Positions 34,997-45,030 of a stretch of 64,000 nucleotides of DNA are shown piece after piece. The notes below the pieces were generated by a model. That model ran no database searches. It saw nothing but the letters and a program-made list of their open reading frames with translations, and was not told the DNA's origin. The stretch's first letter is position 1. The number at the start of each line of letters is the position of its first letter. The stretch is from Spirosoma fluviale (GTDB taxonomy: Bacteria > Bacteroidota > Bacteroidia > Cytophagales > Flexibacteraceae), in assembly GCA_945883425.1 (NCBI GenBank), contig CAMCXM010000001.1, forward strand, positions 1-64,000, given 5' to 3'. Both the position numbers and the translations under genes were made by a program.

Positions 34997-36157
34997 ATGT
35001 TACGGATACTTCATCTTGAAGACCTACAGCCCGATGCAGAACTGGTAGAGCGGGAACTCAAAAACGGAAACATCGAATGTGAGATCTTTGTGGCAAAAGG
35101 AAAACCCGATTTCCAGACAGCCCTCGATGAATTCAATCCGGATATAATATTGTCCGACCATTCGCTCCCGGCCTTTAATTCGGTGGAAGCGTTTGAAATG
35201 GTGAAAGCAAAGGATCCTGCCATTCCGTTTATCCTGGTGACGGCCACAGTTTCAGAGGAATTTGCTGTCGCATCCATGCGTTCAGGTGTGTACGATTATA
35301 TTCTGAAAGACCGCCTTAAGCGCCTTCCGCAATCGGTTATCAATGCTATTAACAAGCGGCGCACAGATATTCAGATGATGAAATATCTGGATGACCTCGC
35401 TGCCAGTGAAGCGACATTGAAAAATCTCAATTCATCACTTGAGGTGAAAGTTCGAAAACGAACTGCAGAGCTGGAAAAAGCGAATAAGGATCTGGAATCG
35501 TTCGGTTATTCAGTCTCACACGATTTAAAAACTCCGCTCACCGTTATACACACAGCGGCCTCCGTACTTGAATTCAAACTTTCGGGCAAACTTCGGGAAG
35601 ACGAAGAAAAGTTGATTAAGAACATTGTCCGGAATTCTGTTGCAATGGGAAAACTGATCGATGATCTGATGAGCCTTTCTCATTTTAGTAAAGCAATGAG
35701 GATTGAAAAGTTGGAGGTGGACAACCAAAAACTGGTGCTCAATATTGGAGAAGAATTGCGTTCCGATTACCCTAATGTGAAATTAACGATTGGCAACCTG
35801 TTGCCTGTAATGGGTAGCCCCGGTCTAATCCGGCAGGTGTGGGTTAATCTGCTCATCAATGCGATGAAGTTTTCCACCCGAAATCAGGACCCACAGGTGG
35901 GGATTACGTGTGAAAGGGACGAAAAATGGGTCACATTTTTGGTAAAAGACAATGGGCCGGGTTTCGATCTGGACGATACGAACAAATTGTTCGATGTGTT
36001 TTACCGGCACAACAAACATGAAGGTTTTAAAGGCCACGGTATTGGTCTGGCTATAGTAAAGCGGATCATTGACAACCATGATGGCAAAGTTTGGGCCGAA
36101 TGTAAACCGGGTGAAGGTGCTTCCTTTTATTTCCGGCTTCCTGCAATCTCAAGGTAA
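34997..36157 (+). CDS. receiver-histidine kinase fusion
   Basis: 386 residues. An N-terminal receiver domain (about 1-120; phosphoacceptor in DIILSDHSLP, Lys in YILKDRL), a coiled linker (KVRKRTAELEKANKDLESF), a HisKA domain with GYSVSHDLKTPLTVIH and a HATPase_c domain with WVNLLINAMKFS (N box), VKDNGPGFD (G1), and HGIGLAIVKRII (G2). All boxes are intact, so it should be active. No membrane helix, hence cytosolic; input probably comes by phosphotransfer to its receiver. It probably shares a transcript with the receiver just upstream. Confidence 0.92.
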   Translation: MLRILHLEDLQPDAELVERELKNGNIECEIFVAKGKPDFQTALDEFNPDIILSDHSLPAFNSVEAFEMVKAKDPAIPFILVTATVSEEFAVASMRSGVYDYILKDRLKRLPQSVINAINKRRTDIQMMKYLDDLAASEATLKNLNSSLEVKVRKRTAELEKANKDLESFGYSVSHDLKTPLTVIHTAASVLEFKLSGKLREDEEKLIKNIVRNSVAMGKLIDDLMSLSHFSKAMRIEKLEVDNQKLVLNIGEELRSDYPNVKLTIGNLLPVMGSPGLIRQVWVNLLINAMKFSTRNQDPQVGITCERDEKWVTFLVKDNGPGFDLDDTNKLFDVFYRHNKHEGFKGHGIGLAIVKRIIDNHDGKVWAECKPGEGASFYFRLPAISR

Positions 36158-37116
36158 ACGACTGTTGGCACAATCAAAATCCTTCGTCCGGAAGACCTAC
36201 CCTGCGATGGCTAACTGGCGAAAAGGGAGACCCTCATTGAATAATTGTTAGAAGAATTTAACCCAGATAATGAATTAGAAAAATCTTTGGGTTGATAAAT
36301 GATTGATGTTGCTAAAGCTCCAACTTCGTTTTTCACCTTACGTCTTCTACCTTGGTGGACCTGTCCCGAACTGGCTTCGGGAGCATTTAGGCGAGGTTAT
36401 TAAGCATAGAAAATCAATCATTTAAATCCTATTTCTTGTTCTGGATTAATTGATTCAGACTGTTTCAAACAGAGAATTACTTCCCCTACCGGCACCGGGT
36501 CTGGGTCGGTTTGAGTTTACCGTTTCTACAGATCGGTTTTGTAAAAAAGAGCGGGCTGTTCCATTTGAAACTTCTTTGAATCCAAAGAGATAGCTCAGTT
36601 TCTGTCCAACGAAAAGGCCAATCCAGCCCTTTCCAACTCCCTTAAACCGGACAGCACTCAGCACCGTAATCAACCTATCGACCAAACATCCAAAGCTGCA
36701 GGTCCAGATTTAGTGACAATTGTTTACTCCCTTACTGACATTTCGCAGATCACTTTTTAAAGACAACTTACTGGTTCACACATTCGAAAAAACAAGAGAT
36801 GTGATTTCTGCCTCTAATGGAAAACACCGAAACTCATTCTGGTCATCTCAAAGGCATATTTTCTCGTTTGGTACTGAAATTAGACATGTAAGAACAAGAC
36901 CAAAAAGCCATAATTCAGAACAAAAAAGTTAAAAACCCGGAAATTGGAAAAGAAGAACCAATAAGAAACGAGCTGACACTGTTGGGCAATTTTTTACTGC
37001 CACATTTGTTTTGCAAAGCGCAAAAGCCCATGGCAAAGCGGACCGTTCAACTCTTCTGACGCTGAACAGTACCGACCGACCATAGGCTTGAATCAGAAAG
37101 CAAACCTTTTTAGATA
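36158..37116. other. long intergenic region with MITE-like element
   Basis: About 960 bp without a credible gene. It includes the inverted-repeat element at 36259-36449. ORFs 36455..36685 (minus) and 36720..36932 (plus) have no protein-like pattern. No clear promoter motif was found directly before the protease gene. Confidence 0.55.
36259..36449. repeat. MITE-like element 3, imperfect inverted repeat
   Basis: Left taacccagataatgaattagaaaaatct...aaatgattgat; right, inverted, ttaatccagaacaagaaatagg...aaatgattgat. The left terminus shares most bases with that of element 2 (cccagaaaacgcattagaaaatct). An internal hairpin is formed by tcccgaactggcttcggga. Confidence 0.6.
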
Positions 37117-40100
37117 ATGAAACGAGCTATACTGTCGTTCATCCGGATTCTGCTGATTTCGTACTGTACCTTTTGGTTATTGTCAGATGCCAATGGTCAG
37201 GAAATCCAACAGTTGAAACATGTCCGAATCTCATTTACATCCACACGTAATTGTCCCGAAAACCTTCTGGACAAATCCCCTTCATACGGTAACCGCCGGT
37301 TTCTTATTTTAAAAACGGGGTCGTCCTTATCGGAAGTTTCAATGGCCGGAATCCGGTCTGCGGGTGTCGTGCTTGGAGGATCGATTTCTCCAGGTGTGTT
37401 TATTGCTTCTATTCCAACCAATTTCCCTTTGGCTCAACTTGAAACACTTGGTTTTCGGGAAGTGGCCCCTGTACATCCATCCTTACGAATGGACGTGGAA
37501 CTACAGAATTCAACAGCCAGACAATCCACAACTTCTTTCCGTGATTACAATATTCTACCAATGCCCGGCATTAAAGTGTCTGAATTGAAAGAAAGCTGGG
37601 ATGCATCCTGGGGAAAATTGAATACACTATGGGAAGGAGAAATTTCCCGTTTCACCGTGAGTGCAAATTCTGAACAACTCAACAGCCTGCTCTCCGCCGG
37701 CTGGGTACAATGGGTAGAACCTTCAGAAGGTGACATCATCCACTTAAATGGGGTTTCATCGGCGGCCGGCCGTGCAAACTGCATCAAAGCATCCGGCGCC
37801 GGAATTCTGAACGGACTGGATGGCAAAGGCGTTACCATTGCGGTTGGTGATGGTGGAATGGTGGAAAGTCATGGCGATCTCGAAAACCATCAGGAAAACC
37901 TGGTGTCGACAAAAGTCGCCTCATTCGGCAATCACCAGGACCATGTGACCGGAATCGTTGCTGGTAGCGGTTTGCTTTTCGCTGACAAAGAAGGAATGGC
38001 GCCTGGTGCAAACATCCTGAACACAACCACCTCATCGGTTATTTCAACCGGCGTTGATCTGCGGGTAAAACGAAATGTGCTTCTGACCAACAATTCCTAT
38101 GGTCTTACGTTGACCTGTAACCGGGCCGGCATCTATAATTCTACCTGTTCTTTTATCGACGACCAGCTCGTTAAATTTCCAGATTTACTCCACGTATTTG
38201 CAGCAGGAAACCAAGGGAATATCAATTGCGGAACCTACCCAACCGGTTACCGGACAATCTCCGAAGGCTATCCGGTATCGAAAAATGTGCTCACAGTAGG
38301 AGCCGTTCTCGAACAGGATCAGTTTGCCTGGTTCAGTTCGTCGGGGCCGGCTATGGATGGCAGGGTGAAACCTGAAATTGTGGCCAATGGAAACAATGTG
38401 GTTTCAACCGTTCCATTTGACGCGTACGATGTAAAAGGTGGCACCTCTCAGGCAGCCCCCATGGTCACAGGAACGCTGGCTCTTCTCATTCAGCGATACC
38501 GTCAGCTAAACGGTGGTACCAATCCGGAAAGCGCTTTACTCAAAGGCTTGGTTTGCAACACTGCCGATGATCTGGGACTCGCTAATGTGGATTTTACCTA
38601 TGGTTATGGCCGTATCAATGCCCGGAAAGCCAAGAAGGTACTGGACAACAACGGGTACAAATCCGGAACGGTGAATTCACTTGAAAGTAATGTCGAGTCG
38701 ATGGTGGTTCCGGCCAATGCGATTGGGCTGAAAATCATGCTGGCCTGGGTTGATCCTGCTGGTGTGGTTGGAACAACAAAAGCACTCGTCAACAATCTCG
38801 ATCTGAAAGTCCTCAATGGAGCAGGCCAGACTTTTTTGCCCTGGGTAATGAATTCGGCACCGTCCGGTGTTGGTTTAGCTGCTACCCGTAAGGTGGATAC
38901 CCTGAATAATATGGAACAGGTAACCCTCAATGTTACACCCGGTGAAAATCTGGAGGTGATGGTGAGTTCCGGCATGCTGGCGGGTGTAAGTCAGAAATAC
39001 TGGTTGGTGTACCAGTGGGTTTATCCGGAATTGGTAATGACCCAACCGCTGGAAGGTCAGTTGCGGAAATCGGGAACCAGAATGCCAGTGCGCTGGGATT
39101 TATCCGGAATGACACTCACATCCATGAAACTGGAAACAAGCCTGGATTCAGGAGCCACCTGGAGTCAGGCCATTGCCATTGCCAATCCGCTTTCTCAGTA
39201 TGGAGAATATACAGTGCCGGCCGGGGACTTTCAGAAACGCTGGTTTCGTCTGAGTGGTGTGAGCAATGGTGTTACCGTAACCAGTAGTCTTATAAAAACG
39301 CTGGTTTCTGTTCAGCCCGTTGTAACCGTACAAGCCTGTAACCAAACCCTGAGATTGAACTGGACCTATGCGACAGGTGTTTCAAGATACGAAGTAATGG
39401 TACTAAACCGTGAAATGGGCCGCTGGGATACACGGGGATTTGCTACCACAGGTACTTACTATTTAAATCAGCTGGATAACGGAAAAGTCACCATTGTTTC
39501 TGTGAAACCATGGAAAAACGGTTTGTCCGGACTTCGTTCGGATGCGGTGAAAGGAACGCCTATTGTGGGGACTTGTGCATGGACTCCCGACCTTGGGATC
39601 GTATCGCTGGAATCCCCAAAATCCGGCCGACGACTAACCGGATCGGATCCGGGAACCAACGCAACCGTTCAGGTTAGAATCCAGAATTTCGGAAATGTCA
39701 CCCTCACCAACCAGGCCGTCCGCATCAACATGAGTGCGCCCGACGGGACGGTTTCATTCAGCGACATCACCGTCTCCCTTGCTTCTCAGGCATCTCAGAT
39801 TGTGACCTTGCCTTCCACTCTTTCCATGCCTTCCGCTGGTGCGTATCCGGTAAAATTCTGGACAACCTATGTAGCCGACATCAACAAAGGAAATGATACT
39901 CTTTCCTCAACCGTCAATGTATATGCAAATCCAGCCGTTGGTTTTCCATGGCAATACCAGGCCGAAAATCTGGGTCCGGCCGGAACCAATTTTCTGCAAA
40001 CCACTACAGCAGCAAATCTCAGTTCCAGCTTCGGAATGGATTTCAACTCCACCAACGGAGCCCGTTTGTCAACAGAACTGGCAACTCGTCCTTCTTATTT

Positions 40101-42411
40101 TGGTTCAAAATGCATCGTGCTGGACAAAAGGAAAATCGACGGCACAACCGGAACCGGTGAACTGATTTTTACATTGAATCTGGCGGGTAATGCGCCAGGC
40201 AGTCCACTTTATCTTGACTTCGACTTTCTTCCTCTGGGATCTATGACTTCAGGAAACAGCGTATTTATGAGGCCCAATGATCAGTCAGCGTGGATTGAAG
40301 TAGTCAACTTTTTCACGGCCGGCAATGTGATTGGAACGGTGAGGAATTACAGGATGATCAATCTGATCCCTTTGATGGGTGGCCAGCCATTGTCTTCTTC
40401 TTTTCAGCTCCGGTTTACCCAATCCGGCACAAGACCGTCTACGGTTGCCAGCGGACATGGATACGCCATCGACAATGTGCTGATCAGCATGCCGGGAAAA
40501 GATTTCTCAATGAAAAAACTTGTAACGCCTTTGAACGAATGCCACGACAATCTGGTACGGAAAGTAAAAGTGCGGATTCAAAACCGCTCATTACAGACGG
40601 CCTCCAATATGAAAGTGGGTTACATGCTACCGGGACAAGCAGCAGTGGAAGAAACCATTGCCTCTGTTTCAGCTGCCGATTCAATGGAGTATGAGTTTTC
40701 GGCTCCCATTCCATTCAATTCAGTGGGTAGGCTGGACTTCAAAGTGTGGGTTTCTCTGGCGGCCGATGGATATCCGGGAAACGATACTCTCCGTAATCAA
40801 CTGGTTTTCATTGCTCCCAACGTTTCAACTCTTCCGTATTCAGAAGGTTTCGAATCAACCGATGGCAACTGGAGAGCCTATGGCACCAACTCAAGCTGGC
40901 AGTGGGGAACGCCCTCCAAAACCATGTCGGTGATCGACACCGCTGCCAATGGAACCCGCATCTGGACCAACGGAATGACTGGATTGTATGCAAACAGACA
41001 AGTATCCTATCTGGAATCTCCATGCTTCAACATGTCTGCTCAACCGGGCGATATCCAGTTCAGCTTCAACTCCAATTTCAGTACCGAACAAGACTATGAC
41101 CATGCCTGGCTTGAAATGTCTGTTGATGGCGTCAATTGGAGTAAGATCGGCGCCAAAGACAGCGGTACCAATTGGTACAACCATGCATCCAACAGCTGGA
41201 ATGGCGTCCGTGATCCATGGGTAGTGACCAGCATCCGGGTGGCCAAGGCCCGATTTGGAAGCAACACAAAAGTACGGTTCCGCTATGGATTCAGTTCCGA
41301 TGCGAGCATCAATTCCGAAGGATTTGGTTTGGATGATGTGCAGATCGAACCGGCATCCGACATTCTGAATGATACATTGTTTTCTCAGACACAACCGGAA
41401 GTAAGCGGCACCAGCTGGACAGATTTTGGTAATGTGCCCAATATGGTGGCTTCAGTGGAAAAGAAAAATATTGGTCCGGTTTTGCTTGAGATGAAGCGAC
41501 ATACCGGTGCCATCCGAACTGCCTGGGGCGTGCCCTACCTAAACCGCAGCTACCATATCCACCCCTCAACAGAGCCGACCGGAAAAGTGAAAGTCCGGCT
41601 TTACATCACCGATGCCGAAGTAAAACAACTATCCGCTGCTGATCCGAGCATCCGTTCGTTTCAGGAACTGGGCGTATACAAATATGATGGTTCCTTCCAG
41701 GATCTGAGCATTGACAACAACGATGATATTGCCGGCAACCACGAGTTTATTCCGGCCGCCAAAGTGCAAAAAACACCGACTTCGGGTGGTTATTTCCTGG
41801 AGTTTCTGGTGTCTGGATTTTCAGAATTCTATATCGCCGGACAATCGCTTGCCGGGCCCGATGAGCCGTTGGGTATTTCACTAACCGATTTTTCGGCCGA
41901 CAAAAAGGCACATGTGAATGAAGTGGAAGTGAACTGGACCACCGAATCAGAAGTGAACACAGACCGGTTTGTGTTGAGTTATTCCACTGACGGGAAAAAC
42001 TATGAAACGCTGCTCGTGGTAAAAGGTGAAGGAGAACCGGGAATCGGATATGAATATTCGTTCAAACACACTCCGAAAATCACGTCTGCTACCAGCTTCC
42101 GTTACCGGCTGCAGCAATACGATAATGGTGCTGAGAAACCTACTGTCTTTTATGCTTCCTGTATAAACGACGGTGCGAACAAAATTCAGATCTGGGTCAC
42201 CAATCCGATGGTGGACAATCTTGAAATCCACAATCTGCCGGGAGAAACCGAACTCAAATTGTTTGATTCCGGCGGCCGGGAGGTGTTGAACACCAAAACG
42301 ACAAATCCAGAATTGAAGTTGCCGGTTGGCATGTTACCGAATGGAAAGTACCATTTACATGCCATCACCGATTCGGAACGAAAAACCATTCCAGTGATTA
42401 AGGTTTGGTAA
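37117..42411 (+). CDS. giant secreted S8 (subtilisin-like) protease with T9SS tail
   Basis: 1764 residues. A signal peptide (FIRILLISYCTFWLLSDANGQ), an N-terminal propeptide-like region, and a subtilisin catalytic domain: Asp245 in IAVGDGGM, His275 in QDHVTGIVAG, Ser444 in KGGTSQAAP. The usual HGT around the His is changed to DHVTG, but the triad is complete. Beta domains follow: CARDB-like (about 840-940), jelly-roll modules with YLESPCFNMSA and GFGLDDVQIEP, and a C-terminal T9SS type A sorting-like domain (about 1690-1764: GREVLNTKT, LPNGKYHLHAI). An extracellular or surface protease; the substrate is unknown. Confidence 0.9.
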   Translation: MKRAILSFIRILLISYCTFWLLSDANGQEIQQLKHVRISFTSTRNCPENLLDKSPSYGNRRFLILKTGSSLSEVSMAGIRSAGVVLGGSISPGVFIASIPTNFPLAQLETLGFREVAPVHPSLRMDVELQNSTARQSTTSFRDYNILPMPGIKVSELKESWDASWGKLNTLWEGEISRFTVSANSEQLNSLLSAGWVQWVEPSEGDIIHLNGVSSAAGRANCIKASGAGILNGLDGKGVTIAVGDGGMVESHGDLENHQENLVSTKVASFGNHQDHVTGIVAGSGLLFADKEGMAPGANILNTTTSSVISTGVDLRVKRNVLLTNNSYGLTLTCNRAGIYNSTCSFIDDQLVKFPDLLHVFAAGNQGNINCGTYPTGYRTISEGYPVSKNVLTVGAVLEQDQFAWFSSSGPAMDGRVKPEIVANGNNVVSTVPFDAYDVKGGTSQAAPMVTGTLALLIQRYRQLNGGTNPESALLKGLVCNTADDLGLANVDFTYGYGRINARKAKKVLDNNGYKSGTVNSLESNVESMVVPANAIGLKIMLAWVDPAGVVGTTKALVNNLDLKVLNGAGQTFLPWVMNSAPSGVGLAATRKVDTLNNMEQVTLNVTPGENLEVMVSSGMLAGVSQKYWLVYQWVYPELVMTQPLEGQLRKSGTRMPVRWDLSGMTLTSMKLETSLDSGATWSQAIAIANPLSQYGEYTVPAGDFQKRWFRLSGVSNGVTVTSSLIKTLVSVQPVVTVQACNQTLRLNWTYATGVSRYEVMVLNREMGRWDTRGFATTGTYYLNQLDNGKVTIVSVKPWKNGLSGLRSDAVKGTPIVGTCAWTPDLGIVSLESPKSGRRLTGSDPGTNATVQVRIQNFGNVTLTNQAVRINMSAPDGTVSFSDITVSLASQASQIVTLPSTLSMPSAGAYPVKFWTTYVADINKGNDTLSSTVNVYANPAVGFPWQYQAENLGPAGTNFLQTTTAANLSSSFGMDFNSTNGARLSTELATRPSYFGSKCIVLDKRKIDGTTGTGELIFTLNLAGNAPGSPLYLDFDFLPLGSMTSGNSVFMRPNDQSAWIEVVNFFTAGNVIGTVRNYRMINLIPLMGGQPLSSSFQLRFTQSGTRPSTVASGHGYAIDNVLISMPGKDFSMKKLVTPLNECHDNLVRKVKVRIQNRSLQTASNMKVGYMLPGQAAVEETIASVSAADSMEYEFSAPIPFNSVGRLDFKVWVSLAADGYPGNDTLRNQLVFIAPNVSTLPYSEGFESTDGNWRAYGTNSSWQWGTPSKTMSVIDTAANGTRIWTNGMTGLYANRQVSYLESPCFNMSAQPGDIQFSFNSNFSTEQDYDHAWLEMSVDGVNWSKIGAKDSGTNWYNHASNSWNGVRDPWVVTSIRVAKARFGSNTKVRFRYGFSSDASINSEGFGLDDVQIEPASDILNDTLFSQTQPEVSGTSWTDFGNVPNMVASVEKKNIGPVLLEMKRHTGAIRTAWGVPYLNRSYHIHPSTEPTGKVKVRLYITDAEVKQLSAADPSIRSFQELGVYKYDGSFQDLSIDNNDDIAGNHEFIPAAKVQKTPTSGGYFLEFLVSGFSEFYIAGQSLAGPDEPLGISLTDFSADKKAHVNEVEVNWTTESEVNTDRFVLSYSTDGKNYETLLVVKGEGEPGIGYEYSFKHTPKITSATSFRYRLQQYDNGAEKPTVFYASCINDGANKIQIWVTNPMVDNLEIHNLPGETELKLFDSGGREVLNTKTTNPELKLPVGMLPNGKYHLHAITDSERKTIPVIKVW

Positions 42412-42506
42412 TGAAAAACTGGCAGATATAAAGAGAAGTGAAAAAATGAGGCAAGCAAAATCCGTTGAAAAGATTGCGTATTCACCCAACAACGGGTTCT
42501 GTTTCC

Positions 42507-43481
42507 TTATTGCTTTCCTCCCAAAACCCGAATAAGTGATTCGGTGGCAGTTCCGGCCATTTGCGCCAGTTCTTCCCTGGTAAAATAGGTACTTACCCCA
42601 TCGAGGTTATTTTGGTCGAGACGGGTTTCGAGATCTTTGATCAGATGTTCGACCCGGTCACGCATCGGAGTATACGCCATATCAAGAAGCTGGGCCTGCT
42701 TTTGCATGATTTCATTTCCCAGAAAATGAACCACCATGTCTGCCTCTTTTGGATATTGTTTGAAGTATTCTTCCAGATCATTCTGAGAAACCACTGCCAG
42801 TTCGGCATCCGTTACAGCCTCGGATGAGGTCGTGTAGGTTTGGTTCACCAATAAATCGGACAAGCCAATGATGTCGCCTTTGAAGTGAAGTTCGGTTATC
42901 AGGACTTTGCTCAGGTTGTGAACGCAGGACGATTTCACGATTCCTTTCTCCACCAGTACCAGCTGCTGGGCGAGATTTCCTTCCTGACTGATGGTGCTTT
43001 TTTTCTTTACAGAGAACCGTTTCACCTGAGGAATGGCAAACAGATTGCGGATCCATTCTTTCTTTTCTTTGTCTCCGATTTTTCGGGAAAAAGTTCCCTT
43101 TGCATGAGCGTTCGCTACTTTAGTGAGCCGGGTTTCCACCGCCGAAAGCAACTCTGTGATTTCAAAAGGCTTGCTCAGAAAATCATCGGCTCCCATTTCC
43201 ATTCCTTTTCGCTGATCGGCACGGTCGGATTTAGCTGTAAGAAAAATGAAGGGAATGTTCTGAAAGCGGGGATCTTTCTGCAGCATGTGAAGCATTCCGA
43301 ATCCATCGAGAACCGGCATCATCACATCACATACAATCAGATCGGGCATTGCTCTCCTGGCTTCGTCGATTCCATCCATTCCGTTTTCGGCTGTGTACAC
43401 TTCGTAACCGGCCATTTGCAGAATGCTGGCCGTATTTTCTCGAATATCAGGATGGTCTTCGACTAGAAGGATTTTTTTCAT
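42507..43481 (-). CDS. response regulator-Crp fusion with shortened HTH
   Basis: 324 residues: receiver domain (about 1-120, phosphoacceptor in LIVCDVMMPVLDG, TAKSDRAD, FLSKPFE), a cNMP-binding beta-roll (about 145-250) and a Crp-type HTH (REELAQMAGTATESLIRVL). The protein ends GGKQ immediately after the recognition helix, so the wing and C-terminal strands (some 30-40 residues in comparable regulators) are absent; no continuation in other frames was convincing. It may bind DNA weakly or act by another route. Downstream of the convergent protease gene, with 95 bp between. Confidence 0.88.
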   Translation of the reverse strand: MKKILLVEDHPDIRENTASILQMAGYEVYTAENGMDGIDEARRAMPDLIVCDVMMPVLDGFGMLHMLQKDPRFQNIPFIFLTAKSDRADQRKGMEMGADDFLSKPFEITELLSAVETRLTKVANAHAKGTFSRKIGDKEKKEWIRNLFAIPQVKRFSVKKKSTISQEGNLAQQLVLVEKGIVKSSCVHNLSKVLITELHFKGDIIGLSDLLVNQTYTTSSEAVTDAELAVVSQNDLEEYFKQYPKEADMVVHFLGNEIMQKQAQLLDMAYTPMRDRVEHLIKDLETRLDQNNLDGVSTYFTREELAQMAGTATESLIRVLGGKQ

Positions 43482-43602
43482 TTTGGCTTTTAACTAAAAG
43501 GCGAATATAACCAATAGACCAACCCTATAGCCATGATATATTCCGGTGGTGCTGTTGATGATGGTAAGGTTTGGATGATAAAAAAGCCGAAACGAATACG
43601 AT

Positions 43603-45015
43603 TTAATTGTTCCTCAATTCCAGCAGGGCCACATTTTCCACATGGTGGGTATGCGGAAACATATCCACCGGCTGGATTTCCTTCACTTCATACACCTCCG
43701 TCATCAGGGCCAGATCGCGGGCCTGCGTGGCCGGATTGCAACTCACATACACTATCCGCTGCGGCCTCATTTTGAGGATCGATTCCACCACATCGGGATG
43801 CATCCCCGCTCTTGGAGGATCGGTTATGAGCACATCCGGAACCCCGTTTTCTTCCACAAACTTTTCGTTGAGCACTTTGGCCATATCGCCGGCGAAAAAC
43901 AAAGTATTCGTCAAACCATTCATTTCGGCGTTTACACGGGCATCTTCGACTGCGGCCTCCACATATTCGATACCGACCACAAAGCCGGCTTTGCGGGCCA
44001 GAAACTGCGCAATGGTTCCGGTTCCGGTGTATAAATCGTAAACCAGATCGTTTTCACGAATTCCCGCCAGTTTGTCCACCAGTTGATATAAAACCAAGGC
44101 CTGGTCGGCATTGGTCTGATAGAAGGAAGTTGGCCCTACGCGAAATTTCAGGTCTTCCATTACCTCCATCACCACATCGGTTCCCGAAAAAACGCGGGCC
44201 TTCAGATCGGAATAGGCATCGTTGCGCTTCTGATTGAGAATGGTTTGGAGAGAAGTGATCTGTGGAAAGGCTTCCTGCATCGCTGTGAGCATGGCCTTTA
44301 GTTCTTCGGGATGGTTTTCAGCGATCAGAAGTAGAACCATCAGTTCGCCGGAAGCCGTCGTCCGGATCATCAGGTTGCGCAGCATCCCCGTTTGTGCCCG
44401 GAGATTGAAAAAGCTGAGCTTGTGTTTTTCGGCGTAGGCTTTGGTCCACAAACGGATGGCATTGCTGGGTTCGGGTTGCAGAAAGCACTCTTTTACGTCC
44501 AGAATTTTGTCGAAACGCTTGGGAATATGGAAGCCCAGACCATTCAGATCGGGACGGTTTTCACGGTCCATGTCCGATTCGTCGAGCCACCGCTGGTCGG
44601 AGAAGGTGTACTCAAGTTTGTTGCGGTAGTAGGTGGTTTTGGAAGAAGCCACGATCGGATGCCAGTTGCCTTCCCTGATTTTGCCGATCCGTTCGAAGGC
44701 ATCTTTTACCTGCTTGGTTTTGAGCTCCAGCTGTTTGTTGTAGTCGAGGTTCTGCCATTTACAACCGCCGCACACACCGAAGTGGGAGCAAAAGGCTTCC
44801 TGACGGTCGGGAGACGGTTCTTTCATCCGGTACACCCGGGCTTCGGCATAGGATTTTTTATCCTTTTCCACCAGAATATCCACCAGGTCGCCGGGCACTC
44901 CGCCTTCTACGAAATAGACTTTATCCTCAATCCGGGCGACGCATTTTCCTTCGGCGGCGATGTCCAGAAGGCGTACATTTTCCTTGACCTTGTTGCGTGG
45001 TTTTCTGTTTTTCAT
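43603..45015 (-). CDS. rlmD: 23S rRNA (uracil-5-)-methyltransferase RlmD/RumA type
   Basis: 470 residues. A TRAM domain at the N-terminus (about 10-70), a [4Fe-4S] ligand pattern CSHFGVCGGCKWQ, and a C-terminal SAM-dependent methyltransferase with LVYDLYTGTGTIAQFL, ITDPPRAGM and the nucleophilic Cys in VYVSCNPATQARD. It methylates C5 of a uridine in 23S rRNA (U1939 in E. coli RlmD, or the U747/U1939 pair in RlmCD enzymes); which one cannot be told. The name rlmD is therefore given for the family. Confidence 0.92.
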   Translation of the reverse strand: MKNRKPRNKVKENVRLLDIAAEGKCVARIEDKVYFVEGGVPGDLVDILVEKDKKSYAEARVYRMKEPSPDRQEAFCSHFGVCGGCKWQNLDYNKQLELKTKQVKDAFERIGKIREGNWHPIVASSKTTYYRNKLEYTFSDQRWLDESDMDRENRPDLNGLGFHIPKRFDKILDVKECFLQPEPSNAIRLWTKAYAEKHKLSFFNLRAQTGMLRNLMIRTTASGELMVLLLIAENHPEELKAMLTAMQEAFPQITSLQTILNQKRNDAYSDLKARVFSGTDVVMEVMEDLKFRVGPTSFYQTNADQALVLYQLVDKLAGIRENDLVYDLYTGTGTIAQFLARKAGFVVGIEYVEAAVEDARVNAEMNGLTNTLFFAGDMAKVLNEKFVEENGVPDVLITDPPRAGMHPDVVESILKMRPQRIVYVSCNPATQARDLALMTEVYEVKEIQPVDMFPHTHHVENVALLELRNN

Positions 45016-45022
45016 GGAAGGG

Positions 45023-45030
45023 CAAAACTA
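45023..45030 (-). promoter_or_regulatory. -7 promoter motif of rRNA methyltransferase gene
   Basis: CAAAACTA on plus (TAGTTTTG on minus), full TAnnTTTG match only 8 bp ahead of the ATG. If used, the mRNA would be nearly leaderless. Confidence 0.45.

Noticed and set aside
36455-36932. Two small ORFs (76 aa minus, 70 aa plus)
   Set aside because: No protein-like pattern, no promoter or neighbour support.
43501-43540. GCGAATATAA half-site upstream of the REC-Crp gene, resembling the Fic operator
   Set aside because: Only one half-site; no inverted partner at the right distance.
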